DNA of 25,730 bases from the IMG/VR virus record IMGVR_UViG_3300014501_000064, positions 1 through 25,730 of that record; one strand, 5' to 3'. Positions within the stretch are counted from its first letter, which is position 1. Each line of letters starts with the position of its first letter. The notes below the pieces were generated by a model. The model made no database searches, was not told the origin of the DNA, and saw only the letters and a list, made by a program, of their open reading frames with translations. Shown here piece after piece: positions 1 through 7,088 of this stretch. Source of the stretch: a virus. A program made the translations under genes and the position numbers.

Positions 1-1030
1 GACAGCGTTCCTACGCTTGGTACGTCAGCTCTTATTGAAATTCTGGTAGCAGCTACCCTTGCTGATAGCGCACCAACTATTGGAACGTTCGCTTTCATTG
101 AAGTTCTGATAGCAGCTGCCCTTGCTGACAACGCACCAACGCTCGGTACGTCAGTTCTCATTGAAGTGTTGGCTGCTGCAGCCCTGCTTGACAATGCACC
201 AACGCTCGGTACTTCAGCTTTTATTGAAGTTCTGGTAGCAGCTGGTGTTGCCGATAGTGTGCCAACGTTTGACAAACCTTTAATTGCCAAAATTATTTCG
301 ACGGCTGGCTTGCTCGACAGCGCGCCAATGCTTGGTGCACCTGTCTTCAACCAGAAAGACGTTTTGATTGGTGGTCTTGCAGACAGCGCGCCAACAATTG
401 CTACTCCTATATTTGCTGAAGTTGGTACTTCAGTTTTTACAGCGACTGCTCGGCTCGACAGCGTTCCGACACTCGGTGCACCAGCTTTCAATCAGGCTGA
501 TGTTCTAGTTGGCGGATTGCTCGACAGCGCGCCAATGCTAGGTACGTCAGCTTTAACCAAAGTTGTTGTTGCAGCTAGTCTGCTCGATGATGTGCCAACA
601 CTAGGTACGTCTTCTCTTATTGAAGTTCTGGTGGCAACTGCCTTCGCTGACAGTGCGGCAATAATAAGCACGCCATCTCTTATTGAAGTTTTGGCTGCTG
701 CTGGTTTGGTTGATACAAATCCTGTATTTGGTACTGTCAAATGCATAGGAGTTCTATCATCTGCCGGTTTGTTCGACAGTGCGGCAACCCTTGGAACGTC
801 AGCTCTCACTGAAGTTCTGGTGGCAACTGCTTTTGCTGACAGTACCCCTACGTTGGAAGCACCGCTTTCAGGAATAAACGTTGGGGCACTATCAGCAATT
901 AATCTTGCTGACAGTGCACCAACGTTTAACGCGCCATTACTTAGACAGCAAAACGTTCTATCGTCCGCCACTCTTGCTGATAGCGCACCAATCATTGATG
1001 TTGCAACGCTTATCCAGCACGTTGATTTGC
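1..1030 (+). repeat. In-frame tandem repeat array, ~63-75 bp units
   Basis: At least 16 consecutive units encode D-S-A-P-T-L-G-T-S-A-L-I-E-V-L-V-A-A-x-L-x or variants. Most are 63 bp (21 codons); some are 66-75 bp through short in-frame insertions. Several units, for example those starting near 1, 64, 127 and 190, remain very similar at the DNA level (shared ggtacgtcagct and attgaagttctggt strings). This suggests recent duplication or gene conversion as well as protein-level constraint. Confidence 0.9.
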
Positions 1031-1443
1031 AAGGAATTGATCTTGATATCGGTGCCCCAATTTTGCCTGCACCGACATTTGAGCAACGAGATATTTTCTT
1101 AGCGATGGTGCTGCAAACGGCGGCTACAATCCTTGATGCGATTGTAATTGCTCAAGCGCAAGTTTTGTTACCATACAGTTTGACTGATTTGTTGTTACCA
1201 TTGGCAACGCCTGAATTAATTGGCGTATCAGATTTCGTAGATGTTGACGGTGAGTCGATAATAATTCCCGATGTATGGATTGCAAATCCTGAATTTTATT
1301 TAGTCTTCATTGAAAACGTCATCGGTAATGAAACTTTACAACCTGCTATAATTGGTCAAAATTTATTCAGTACTGTTATTGCGCAAGAAAATAAATGGCC
1401 TGTCATTATTGGACAAGCCGCACCAATTGGAGTTCTTGAATGA
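1..1443 (+). CDS. Tandem-repeat virion protein, 5' truncated
   Basis: The reading frame is open from the first base of the window, so the true start lies upstream; 480 residues are visible. Residues up to about 350 are a tandem array of at least 16 units of 21-25 residues, each opening with D-S/N-A/V-P-T-L-G-T and followed by a hydrophobic stretch such as ALIEVLVAA. The last ~130 residues are not clearly repeated and end in GQAAPIGVLE. No catalytic motif, signal peptide or membrane helix is evident. It lies just upstream of the neck genes, where P2-like phages encode capsid proteins, so a head decoration or fibre role is possible but inferred. The same motif recurs in other proteins of this window. 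The next gene starts inside its stop codon (ATGA at 1440), so translation is probably coupled. The family is not recognised by name. Confidence 0.8.
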   Translation, partial: DSVPTLGTSALIEILVAATLADSAPTIGTFAFIEVLIAAALADNAPTLGTSVLIEVLAAAALLDNAPTLGTSAFIEVLVAAGVADSVPTFDKPLIAKIISTAGLLDSAPMLGAPVFNQKDVLIGGLADSAPTIATPIFAEVGTSVFTATARLDSVPTLGAPAFNQADVLVGGLLDSAPMLGTSALTKVVVAASLLDDVPTLGTSSLIEVLVATAFADSAAIISTPSLIEVLAAAGLVDTNPVFGTVKCIGVLSSAGLFDSAATLGTSALTEVLVATAFADSTPTLEAPLSGINVGALSAINLADSAPTFNAPLLRQQNVLSSATLADSAPIIDVATLIQHVDLQGIDLDIGAPILPAPTFEQRDIFLAMVLQTAATILDAIVIAQAQVLLPYSLTDLLLPLATPELIGVSDFVDVDGESIIIPDVWIANPEFYLVFIENVIGNETLQPAIIGQNLFSTVIAQENKWPVIIGQAAPIGVLE

Positions 1444-2183
1444 CCACAACCCATATACCGTTTTCATATCCAGTTGGTGATACTTGGGTTATTAATGCCA
1501 TGCTCAATGATAGTGCTGGCAATCCGCTTGATCTGACGACGGCCATATCTATTGATTGGACGCTAACTGATAGCAACAACAACGTTGCTATTGACTTGAA
1601 CCTGAGTTCTGGAATTACGCTAGGGTCTGGCGCTGGAAGTTGTATTATTACAATTCCAGCAACAGTAACTCAAGGTCTCGCCGCTGGCAATTATGTCGAC
1701 AAAGTTGTCGTTGTAATGCCGGGTGATTTTGTTTCTACTCAATTTGCTGGTCCCATTGAAGCTGTTGTGTTCAATGGTACATTATCACCCCAGTTGTCAA
1801 TGTTTCGCCAATGGTTTCCAGAGTTCAGTACCGTTGATGATATTAGCATTAGTCAATCATTGATGGTTGCTGGTTTATGGATTGATCCTTCCAAGTGGTC
1901 AAAAAAAGATTATCCAATGGCAATATTGTATTGGGCAGCTCACTGGACGCAGTTGTTGCAAACCCAATTAGCGACAATGGAAATTGCCGGTACAGGTTCG
2001 ACTGATATTTTTCTGCGACAAGTTCGCATGGGTGAACGATCGTTTAGTTTTCAGCAACGATCAGGTCAGAAACAGGTTGAAGCTATGGCGGCACCTGGTG
2101 AGTCGTTACTTTCACAAACGATTTACGGACAGCTTTTTATTCAGCTTAGGGCTAGAAACATACCTGCTGTGATGGTGGTTTGA
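1440..2183 (+). CDS. Head-tail connector protein, DUF4054-like, with extra N-terminal beta domain
   Basis: A 247-residue protein with two parts. Residues 1 to about 115 look like an immunoglobulin-like or BppU-type beta domain: a start resembling PVGDTWVINAML, the turn DSAGNPLDLTTA, then alternating beta strands. Residues ~120-247 resemble the DUF4054 family of phage connector proteins: FRQWFPEFSTVDD, a helix with a WID element, then AILYWAAHWTQLL, and a C-terminal part with an arginine-rich patch. Proteins of that family sit between portal and tail in the neck. Position directly before the head-closure and terminator candidates agrees. The start is ATG overlapping the upstream stop (ATGA), with GGAG about 8 bases upstream. 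The extra N-terminal domain is unusual for the family as I remember it and could decorate the neck. The DUF4054 assignment is from motif memory only. Confidence 0.65.
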   Translation: MTTTHIPFSYPVGDTWVINAMLNDSAGNPLDLTTAISIDWTLTDSNNNVAIDLNLSSGITLGSGAGSCIITIPATVTQGLAAGNYVDKVVVVMPGDFVSTQFAGPIEAVVFNGTLSPQLSMFRQWFPEFSTVDDISISQSLMVAGLWIDPSKWSKKDYPMAILYWAAHWTQLLQTQLATMEIAGTGSTDIFLRQVRMGERSFSFQQRSGQKQVEAMAAPGESLLSQTIYGQLFIQLRARNIPAVMVV

Positions 2184-2728
2184 TGTCTGTATGGGCCGCC
2201 CAAGAACAACGTCTTGATGCAGTTATTGATCGCTTCTGGGGCGAGCCTGTCGAGCTGCATCCGATGAGTGGTGGTGATGTTTCGGAAGAACCTGTGCCGG
2301 ATAGTACGCGCAATATTGTTTTCAGCACTGCTGTTTATATGCGTCCGGGTTCTGCAGTTACCGGAGAAGGTGGTACTCAAGGTGCAGGATTGTCGTCACA
2401 GATAGTCGAGAACGATACTTGGGCATCTATCGTTGGTGATGTCATTGGCGGTGATGATCCATTTTTTGAAAAAGATGATCGGGTGTATTGGCCTGAACGT
2501 AATGAATGGTGGGCGATTACTTACATTACACCATCGGCTACTAATCGACCGAATATACATCTGGTTCGCTTGAACCCCAACAGTATCATTGTTGGATTGA
2601 TTGGTGCTGAGTTTGATGGCGTGCCACCAATTTTTGATGGTGTAAACGTATATGCTGACAATTTTGCGCTGTCGGGTGCTGCCTTTATAGATAGCTCACC
2701 AATTTTAGATGATGCGGTGGAAACATGA
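2183..2728 (+). CDS. Probable head-closure (stopper) protein with C-terminal repeat tag
   Basis: 181 residues. The chosen ATG overlaps the previous stop (TGATG); an in-frame TTG lies one codon upstream. The middle contains FFEKDDRVYWPERNEWWAIT followed by P-x-x-T-N-R-P-N-I-H-L-V-R-L. That pattern (a K/G-D-R turn, then a tryptophan-rich strand, then an R-x-x-x-x-L-x-R strand) is typical of small beta-barrel head-tail joining proteins. Its position between a DUF4054-like connector and a terminator-like protein supports a neck role. The last ~40 residues do not belong to that fold. They carry two copies of the motif seen in the arrays, EFDGVPPIFDG and FIDSSPILDD. The function is inferred from motif shape and gene order. 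Confidence 0.55.
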   Translation: MSVWAAQEQRLDAVIDRFWGEPVELHPMSGGDVSEEPVPDSTRNIVFSTAVYMRPGSAVTGEGGTQGAGLSSQIVENDTWASIVGDVIGGDDPFFEKDDRVYWPERNEWWAITYITPSATNRPNIHLVRLNPNSIIVGLIGAEFDGVPPIFDGVNVYADNFALSGAAFIDSSPILDDAVET

Positions 2729-3615
2729 GTTTGTTGAGGTCAATAATCAGGCAAACGATGGTCGGAGCGTTGCGCTCCAGGACGTGGGCTGAAGAACGTG
2801 TTTGGGATAGTGATCAAACACCGCTGACGGAAGCTGTCTATGGCAAGACAGCCAAACCGTATATTGTTTGTTACACCGACATTGACGACATCACACCCGT
2901 CACAGGCTTTGCTGAACTGTACAACGGTGAGAACCGCAACCTGAACTTGGTGATGGAAATTGGCGTAGCCAATGCTGTCAAGGGCGCGAACAATAATATC
3001 GTCCTGAATTTTTCGGCGACCGACGAAGGTCTTGAATTTGCCGTTGACGTGGTTGAGACGCAAGCTATTGCGGCGCTGGTCGGTGATCCCACTTCAGAGT
3101 GGGGCAATCTGCTCAAGCAGATGATCCGAAAAGTGCGCCGCATGCCTTCAAGGCGTGGTGGTCAATCAGACAAGGGTGTTCGGTTCGCAGCTCGAAAGAC
3201 AACGCTGGTGGTCAGCACAATTTTTGACATCATACCTGGTGTGAAGCCAGTGCCTGAACATCCCGTTTGGGAGTTCATCAGGTTGGCACGCAGGCACCCC
3301 GAGGTTGGTATGGTCGATAGTGCCAGCGTCATTGAAGCTTTACTGAGCGTTTGTGATGCCCCAACGTGGGAGCAGGCACAGGCCTATCTTGGCTTGTCTT
3401 ATCAAGCTGTCAGGGCGCTCAATCCAGATGGCACACCGTTGCCGTTGCTCTATGGAGAACTGCCACCACTTGCGCGTCAGGATGCGTTCGTTCCGAAGCT
3501 GAGCGATATTGAAGTTGTCGGCAGAGACGGTTTCACCATCCTCTTGGATGCCGAAAATCTTGATAACGGCTCACCGATCTTGGCAGCAGGAAGTTACAAT
3601 GTGGACGGCATTTGA
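2725..3615 (+). CDS. Probable tail terminator/completion protein
   Basis: 296 residues, starting at an ATG that overlaps the upstream stop (ATGA). The first ~70 residues read SLLRSIIRQTMVGALRSRTW, then a short charged stretch containing ERVWDSDQTPLTE, then strands TAKPYIVCYTD and FAELYNGENRNLNLVMEIGV. This matches the shape of tail terminator or tail-completion proteins, which open with a helix of the type R-x-x-v-x-x-L followed by R-V-x-x-x-x-x-x-P-L. Residues ~70-185 continue the domain. The rest is an extension of unknown function ending in FTILLDAENLDNGSPILAAG, one copy of the window's repeat motif. It lies in the position of P2 gene R. Such a protein would cap the tube and sheath and dock the tail to the head. 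The assignment comes from order and fold pattern, not from a catalytic signature. Confidence 0.5.
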   Translation: MSLLRSIIRQTMVGALRSRTWAEERVWDSDQTPLTEAVYGKTAKPYIVCYTDIDDITPVTGFAELYNGENRNLNLVMEIGVANAVKGANNNIVLNFSATDEGLEFAVDVVETQAIAALVGDPTSEWGNLLKQMIRKVRRMPSRRGGQSDKGVRFAARKTTLVVSTIFDIIPGVKPVPEHPVWEFIRLARRHPEVGMVDSASVIEALLSVCDAPTWEQAQAYLGLSYQAVRALNPDGTPLPLLYGELPPLARQDAFVPKLSDIEVVGRDGFTILLDAENLDNGSPILAAGSYNVDGI

Positions 3616-3706
3616 GATTTACAGAGACATTTGCATGGCAGTTGTCACGTTCTATTTTTGTGTATTCGTTTATGGCTGTTTCATGGGATGGTGGACTAAT
3701 CGATGA
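3599..3706 (+). CDS. Small single-pass membrane peptide
   Basis: A 35-residue reading frame starting at ATG 3599, inside the last codons of the preceding gene. AGGAAG lies about 6 bases upstream, a good ribosome-binding site. Its stop overlaps the next start as ATGA. The sequence is MWTAFEIYRDICMAVVTFYF followed by CVFVYGCFMGWWTNR: one hydrophobic segment (about residues 11-31) with charged residues at both ends, consistent with one transmembrane helix. The tight overlaps at both ends argue for a real translated gene or a translational coupling device. The function is unknown. Tail regions sometimes carry small membrane proteins such as holin- or Rz-like peptides, but nothing here proves that. 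Confidence 0.55.
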   Translation: MWTAFEIYRDICMAVVTFYFCVFVYGCFMGWWTNR

Positions 3707-4317
3707 TTGAAATTACCGTTGATGCCTCAGATCTAATGAAGTGGTCTGCTAACTTCAGCAACATACCAAAGCAGACAAAACCAGCTTTGGCGCGTGCGTT
3801 GAACAGGGTTGGTGAACAAACGGCACGAGGTGCTGCTCAGTTCATTGCCAATCAAGCTGATCTCGATGCCAACGCGGTTTATGAAAAAATAGCTATTACG
3901 CAGGCAACACCAGACAGCCTTGAATGGTCAATGAATTCATCAGCAATATCACCGCCTTCATTGGACTGGTCGAGGCCTTGGGGTGAAAGAGATACCGACA
4001 GTTTCGATCAGGATACCATGGTCAAAGTTGTTACGATGGGTGATGGGGATGTTTGTGAACTTTGTATTCAAGCTGCAGATGATAGCCCTTACACGCTAGC
4101 TGAGGCTTATCAACTCAGACATGGTAGCGGTGGCGATGGTTGTTTGATCCATCAGAATTGTAGATGCGGCCTTGCACCATGGTCTTCCTCGCGTAAGTTG
4201 CCTGTGGTGTTCAACAAGCCCGGTGAAGATATGCCGTCTGGCATGTTCACCCCTGCACAGCTCGGTGAAGCTGTTGTTGATGAACTGAAGGTCTCGTTGT
4301 TTGTAACAGGGAGGTGA
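3703..4317 (+). CDS. Minor tail protein gpZ-like N-terminus joined to Mu F-type cysteine motif
   Basis: 204 residues. The N-terminal part (residues ~20-65: IPKQTKPALARALNRVGEQT, then ARGAAQFIANQ) resembles prophage minor tail protein Z and related tail-completion proteins, whose hallmark is an A-L-x-x-A-L-N-R-x-x helix. The C-terminal part carries D-V-C118-E-L-C121 and, about 30 residues later, H150-Q-N-C153-R-C155. This is the CxxC...HxNCRC signature of the Mu gpF/SPP1 gp7-type minor head domain, presumably a metal-binding knot. The gene lies where P2 carries S (tail completion), directly before the spike gene. It is short for a full gpF protein, so only the cysteine knot is present. The join of the two elements is seen in the sequence; the role in tail or head completion is inferred. 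Coupled to the upstream peptide by ATGA. Confidence 0.6.
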   Translation: MIEITVDASDLMKWSANFSNIPKQTKPALARALNRVGEQTARGAAQFIANQADLDANAVYEKIAITQATPDSLEWSMNSSAISPPSLDWSRPWGERDTDSFDQDTMVKVVTMGDGDVCELCIQAADDSPYTLAEAYQLRHGSGGDGCLIHQNCRCGLAPWSSSRKLPVVFNKPGEDMPSGMFTPAQLGEAVVDELKVSLFVTGR

Positions 4318-4321
4318 TGAA

Positions 4322-5167
4322 ATGTATGACAGGATGTTATTTAATGTAGCTGAAACAGCTCGCCAACATGCGAACTCAGATCGATTAGGTACTGTTCACG
4401 AAATTCAAAAAGACAAGATGCGTGTTGTTCTGGGTATTGATCCTAATGGACAACCTTTTCTTGGTCCTTGGACAGATCATAGCAGCATGCGTGGGGGTAC
4501 TCGTGAACGTGAGTATTATAAAGTTGGACAAAACGTTCGTATGTCGTCATCTGGTGGAGATTTTCAACAATCTACTGTAAGTCCACACGCTCCGAGTAAT
4601 TCGTTTCCAGCACCAGATCATGCAGACCAGTATCTTGATTCTAATGGAGCGCCAACTGCTGTTACCCATCAAATTGGAAATTTATGCATTGCTAAATCAG
4701 TTGGAAAAAATCCCGGTGATCCAGCTGTTCATTCAATGTGGATGGCTAAAGCGCAACAGCAGCCAGCATATGTTGCGTCAACTACAATGTCGACGACAAA
4801 TGCCGGTGCGTCAACAGCAGCAGCACCAGCGCAGCCTGCACCACAACCCGGCACACCAACAATGTCAGTTATAATGACGGATAATGGTTCTAACGGCACC
4901 GGTGGAGGCATTGTTACCAATTATGTTACTCCCAATGGCAATGTTCAGATGTCAGCAGACCAGAACGGTGCTCAATTAATTCATCAAAATAGCAAAGTCA
5001 CAGTGTTAAATAGTCAAATCACCGTGCACGCTGCCAGCGGGGATGTTCATATCAATGCCGCCACCGGAAACGTTCACCTTGATGCCAGTGGAGGAACGGT
5101 TCATGTCGCTGGTTCAAGTATTCAAATGAGCCAAGCACCCACGCTTGCTCCCGATACTAATGCTTAA
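4322..5167 (+). CDS. V: Baseplate spike/assembly protein, P2 gpV / Mu gp45-like
   Basis: 281 residues with a strong ribosome-binding site (GGAGGTGATGAA) before the ATG. Residues ~20-90 form the OB-like domain of this family: RLGTVHEIQKDKMRVVLGID, then P-x-G-Q-P-F-L-G-P-W-T, then YYKVGQNVRMSSSGGDFQQS. The middle (~95-190) is a low-complexity linker rich in Ala, Pro and Gln. The end (~225-275: VTVLNSQITVHAASGDVHIN, then ATGNVHLDASGGTVHVAGSS) is a run of short beta repeats expected of the trimeric needle. In P2 and Mu this protein is the membrane-piercing tip and baseplate hub. The gene starts the V-W-J-I series, as in P2. No iron-binding HxH tip motif is clear at the C-terminus. The symbol follows P2 usage. 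Confidence 0.8.
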   Translation: MYDRMLFNVAETARQHANSDRLGTVHEIQKDKMRVVLGIDPNGQPFLGPWTDHSSMRGGTREREYYKVGQNVRMSSSGGDFQQSTVSPHAPSNSFPAPDHADQYLDSNGAPTAVTHQIGNLCIAKSVGKNPGDPAVHSMWMAKAQQQPAYVASTTMSTTNAGASTAAAPAQPAPQPGTPTMSVIMTDNGSNGTGGGIVTNYVTPNGNVQMSADQNGAQLIHQNSKVTVLNSQITVHAASGDVHINAATGNVHLDASGGTVHVAGSSIQMSQAPTLAPDTNA

Positions 5168-5185
5168 CCTGAAGGAGACTTTCAA

Positions 5186-5413
5186 ATGACTAACGTTTCA
5201 AATCGTCACCGTCGCGCTGCGCTCAAGGCACCGCCAGTTGCGGCTATCCCGCAGGAATACATGATCACTGATCCCAATCATAAGGCTGATCTTCGCGGCG
5301 AGCTTGGTGGCGGCAAAGTTTATGTTCGCGCTGACAAGCAGTACGTTAAACTGACGCAGGCTCAAGCTAAATTTTACCAGGATTCAGGTGCATTGGTTCG
5401 GGTTGTCAGATAA
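5186..5413 (+). CDS. Small hypothetical protein between spike and adhesin genes
   Basis: 75 residues, preceded by an excellent ribosome-binding site (AAGGAGACTTTCAA). The start is basic (SNRHRRAALKAPP). The rest reads as a compact domain, GGGKVYVRADKQYVKLTQAQ followed by AKFYQDSGALVRVVR, with no membrane segment or catalytic motif. Its stop overlaps the start of the next gene by one base (TAATG), suggesting coupled synthesis with the adhesin-like protein. It could be an assembly factor or small baseplate component. I do not recognise the family. Confidence 0.7.
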   Translation: MTNVSNRHRRAALKAPPVAAIPQEYMITDPNHKADLRGELGGGKVYVRADKQYVKLTQAQAKFYQDSGALVRVVR

Positions 5414-7077
5414 TGCCCACGTTTGAACAAAACATTATTGGCAGTCTCGTCAATGAAGGGACAGGGTTGTCCAATATGTTTTTGTTCAATGGCGTACCAC
5501 CTGCATGGCTGACTGTCGGTTTGTCTGTTGTTGATACGAATAATTCGGTGGTTCCAAGTGGGGCAATCGTTGTTGCAATCAACCCTGTGACACCGTTGTT
5601 TCCTACTGATTTTGATGAAAACACGGCGATTTTATTCGACTTGCCTAATCTAAGTTCTTTTGGGACATCGGGACTTTCATCTGGTTTTCCGATTTTGGAA
5701 AGCACGATTTTTCAGTCTTTGCTCGCATCCAATTTTAATGATAGCTCACCAATTTTGGGTAGCCCGATCTTTGCGTCTTTGAGTGCTGTCAACCTTCCTG
5801 ACAGCCCATCAATATTGGGTGCGCCTGTTTTCAACTTCAAGATTGCGTTTGTAGCAGTAAATTTCTATGATAGTTCGCCAATGAATATATCGAGCTATCC
5901 TTACTTCAACGAATGCATTTCGGGTAGTACAGCCGCACCAATTCTAGTTGGTAGCCCAATTTTTGATGATCACCATCTTCATACTACATTTTTCCTGATC
6001 ATCAGCGCACCAATTTTAGGTAGCCCGATCTTCAAATCTATGCAGGCTGCCAGTTTTACCGACAGTGCACCAATTTTTGATAGTAAACATCTTCATATTT
6101 CTCTGACCCCAGATTCTCTTAATGACAGTGTGCCAATTTTGGGTAACTCGCCGATATCATCTCTGGAAGCATTTGCTCTAAATGACAGTTCAGCAATTGT
6201 GGGTAGTCCTATTTTTAATTCTAAAGATCATTTGACAGCAACCAATCTTCTAGACAGTGCACCAACTTTAAATAACCCAAGCGTTGTTGTGGATCATTTG
6301 ACAGCAACCAATCTTCTAGACAGTGCACCAACTTTAAATAGCCCAAGCGTTGTTTTGAATCTTGTTGTTTCTAACGTCGGCGGTACTGTAACCACTGTTG
6401 GTTCAAATACCGTTATCACGTTCAACGGTAGTGGCTCAATTACCCCGAACAAAGCGTTCACTGCATCATATCTTGTGGTAGCAGGAGGTGGCGGTAGCGG
6501 TGTTATTGCCAATGGCGGCGGTGGCGGTGCTGGTGGATTGCTCGCTGGTTCATCAACAATCAGCAGCGGTACCACGACAATAACAGTTGGCTCGGGCGGT
6601 GCTGCAGGCAGTAATGGTTCTAATTCAGTTCTTGGTGTGATTGCTACTGCTGTTGGTGGAGGTAGTGGTGGTAGTGGCAATAGTAATGGCGTCGCTGGTG
6701 GTTCAGGTGGTGGTGGCGGCAATGGCACCACATACGGCGCTGCAGGTACTGGCGGACAAGGCAATTATGGTGGTAACAACGGACTCAACAGTAGCCCCGA
6801 TTGGGTTGCCGGTGGTGGTGGTGGCGCTGGCGCAGCTGGTATTCCTTCATCTGGCGGCATTGGATTGGCATCATCAATAACCGGAACATCCATCTATTAT
6901 GCTGGTGGTGGTGGTGGTGGTCAGTCTACTGATCCATCGGCTGGCGGCTTGGGTGGTGGCGGCGCTGGTGGTCCAGCAGGTTCTTCTGGGACAGCTAATA
7001 CTGGTGGTGGTGGTGGTGGTAACGATTCTAGTGGTGGTTCTGGCGTCGTAATTATTAGCTTCGTCACCATTCAATAA
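5413..7077 (+). CDS. Repeat plus polyglycine tail adhesin/fibre-tip candidate
   Basis: 554 residues in three parts. Residues 1-~95 are a beta-rich head. Residues ~95-315 are about ten units around D-S-x-P-I-L-G-S-P-I-F, the same motif as the array at the left end; the last two units are an almost exact 66-bp DNA duplication. Residues ~330-554 open with SNVGGTVTTVGSNTVITFNG and SYLVVAGGGGSG, then a long region of glycine runs (GGGGGAGGLL, GGGGGGNDSSGGSG), closing with VVIISFVTIQ. This resembles the glycine-rich domain of tail proteins and the polyglycine sandwich of T-even-type gp38 tip adhesins, where glycine helices present variable receptor-binding loops. A receptor-binding role is inferred from this architecture. 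Its location between V and W is not the usual P2 fibre position. Confidence 0.65.
   Translation: MPTFEQNIIGSLVNEGTGLSNMFLFNGVPPAWLTVGLSVVDTNNSVVPSGAIVVAINPVTPLFPTDFDENTAILFDLPNLSSFGTSGLSSGFPILESTIFQSLLASNFNDSSPILGSPIFASLSAVNLPDSPSILGAPVFNFKIAFVAVNFYDSSPMNISSYPYFNECISGSTAAPILVGSPIFDDHHLHTTFFLIISAPILGSPIFKSMQAASFTDSAPIFDSKHLHISLTPDSLNDSVPILGNSPISSLEAFALNDSSAIVGSPIFNSKDHLTATNLLDSAPTLNNPSVVVDHLTATNLLDSAPTLNSPSVVLNLVVSNVGGTVTTVGSNTVITFNGSGSITPNKAFTASYLVVAGGGGSGVIANGGGGGAGGLLAGSSTISSGTTTITVGSGGAAGSNGSNSVLGVIATAVGGGSGGSGNSNGVAGGSGGGGGNGTTYGAAGTGGQGNYGGNNGLNSSPDWVAGGGGGAGAAGIPSSGGIGLASSITGTSIYYAGGGGGGQSTDPSAGGLGGGGAGGPAGSSGTANTGGGGGGNDSSGGSGVVIISFVTIQ
5695..6357 (+). repeat. Degenerate DSxPILGSPIF repeats
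   Basis: About ten in-frame units of the D-S-S/A-P-I-L-G-S-P-I-F type lie within the adhesin gene, spaced 20-30 codons apart. They are far more diverged from each other than the units at 1-1030, except for the final pair. The consensus prefers I-L-G-S-P-I-F over the T-L-G-T-S-A-L form of the left-hand array. Confidence 0.85.
6226..6357 (+). repeat. Near-perfect 66-bp tandem duplication
   Basis: Bases 6226-6291 and 6292-6357 are direct tandem copies of 66 bp (22 codons) differing at two positions (aataacccaa against aatagcccaa, and gttgttgtg against gttgttttg). The reading frame is preserved. This looks like a recent slippage or unequal-recombination event. Confidence 0.93.
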
Positions 7078-7088
7078 GGGATTGTAGA

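Noticed and set aside
492-995. 167-codon open frame on the minus strand
   Set aside because: It is the antisense shadow of the repeat array; its own repeats mirror the + strand units, and no ribosome-binding site or partner gene supports it.
1-1030. Regular ~63-bp direct repeats resembling a CRISPR array
   Set aside because: The repeats are contiguous and in frame with no unique spacers, they lie inside one long open frame, and unit lengths change by whole codons.
6294-6764. 156-codon proline-rich open frame on the minus strand
   Set aside because: It is the complement of the glycine-codon runs (GGT/GGC reads as ACC/GCC, giving Pro/Ala); overlaps a well-supported + strand gene.
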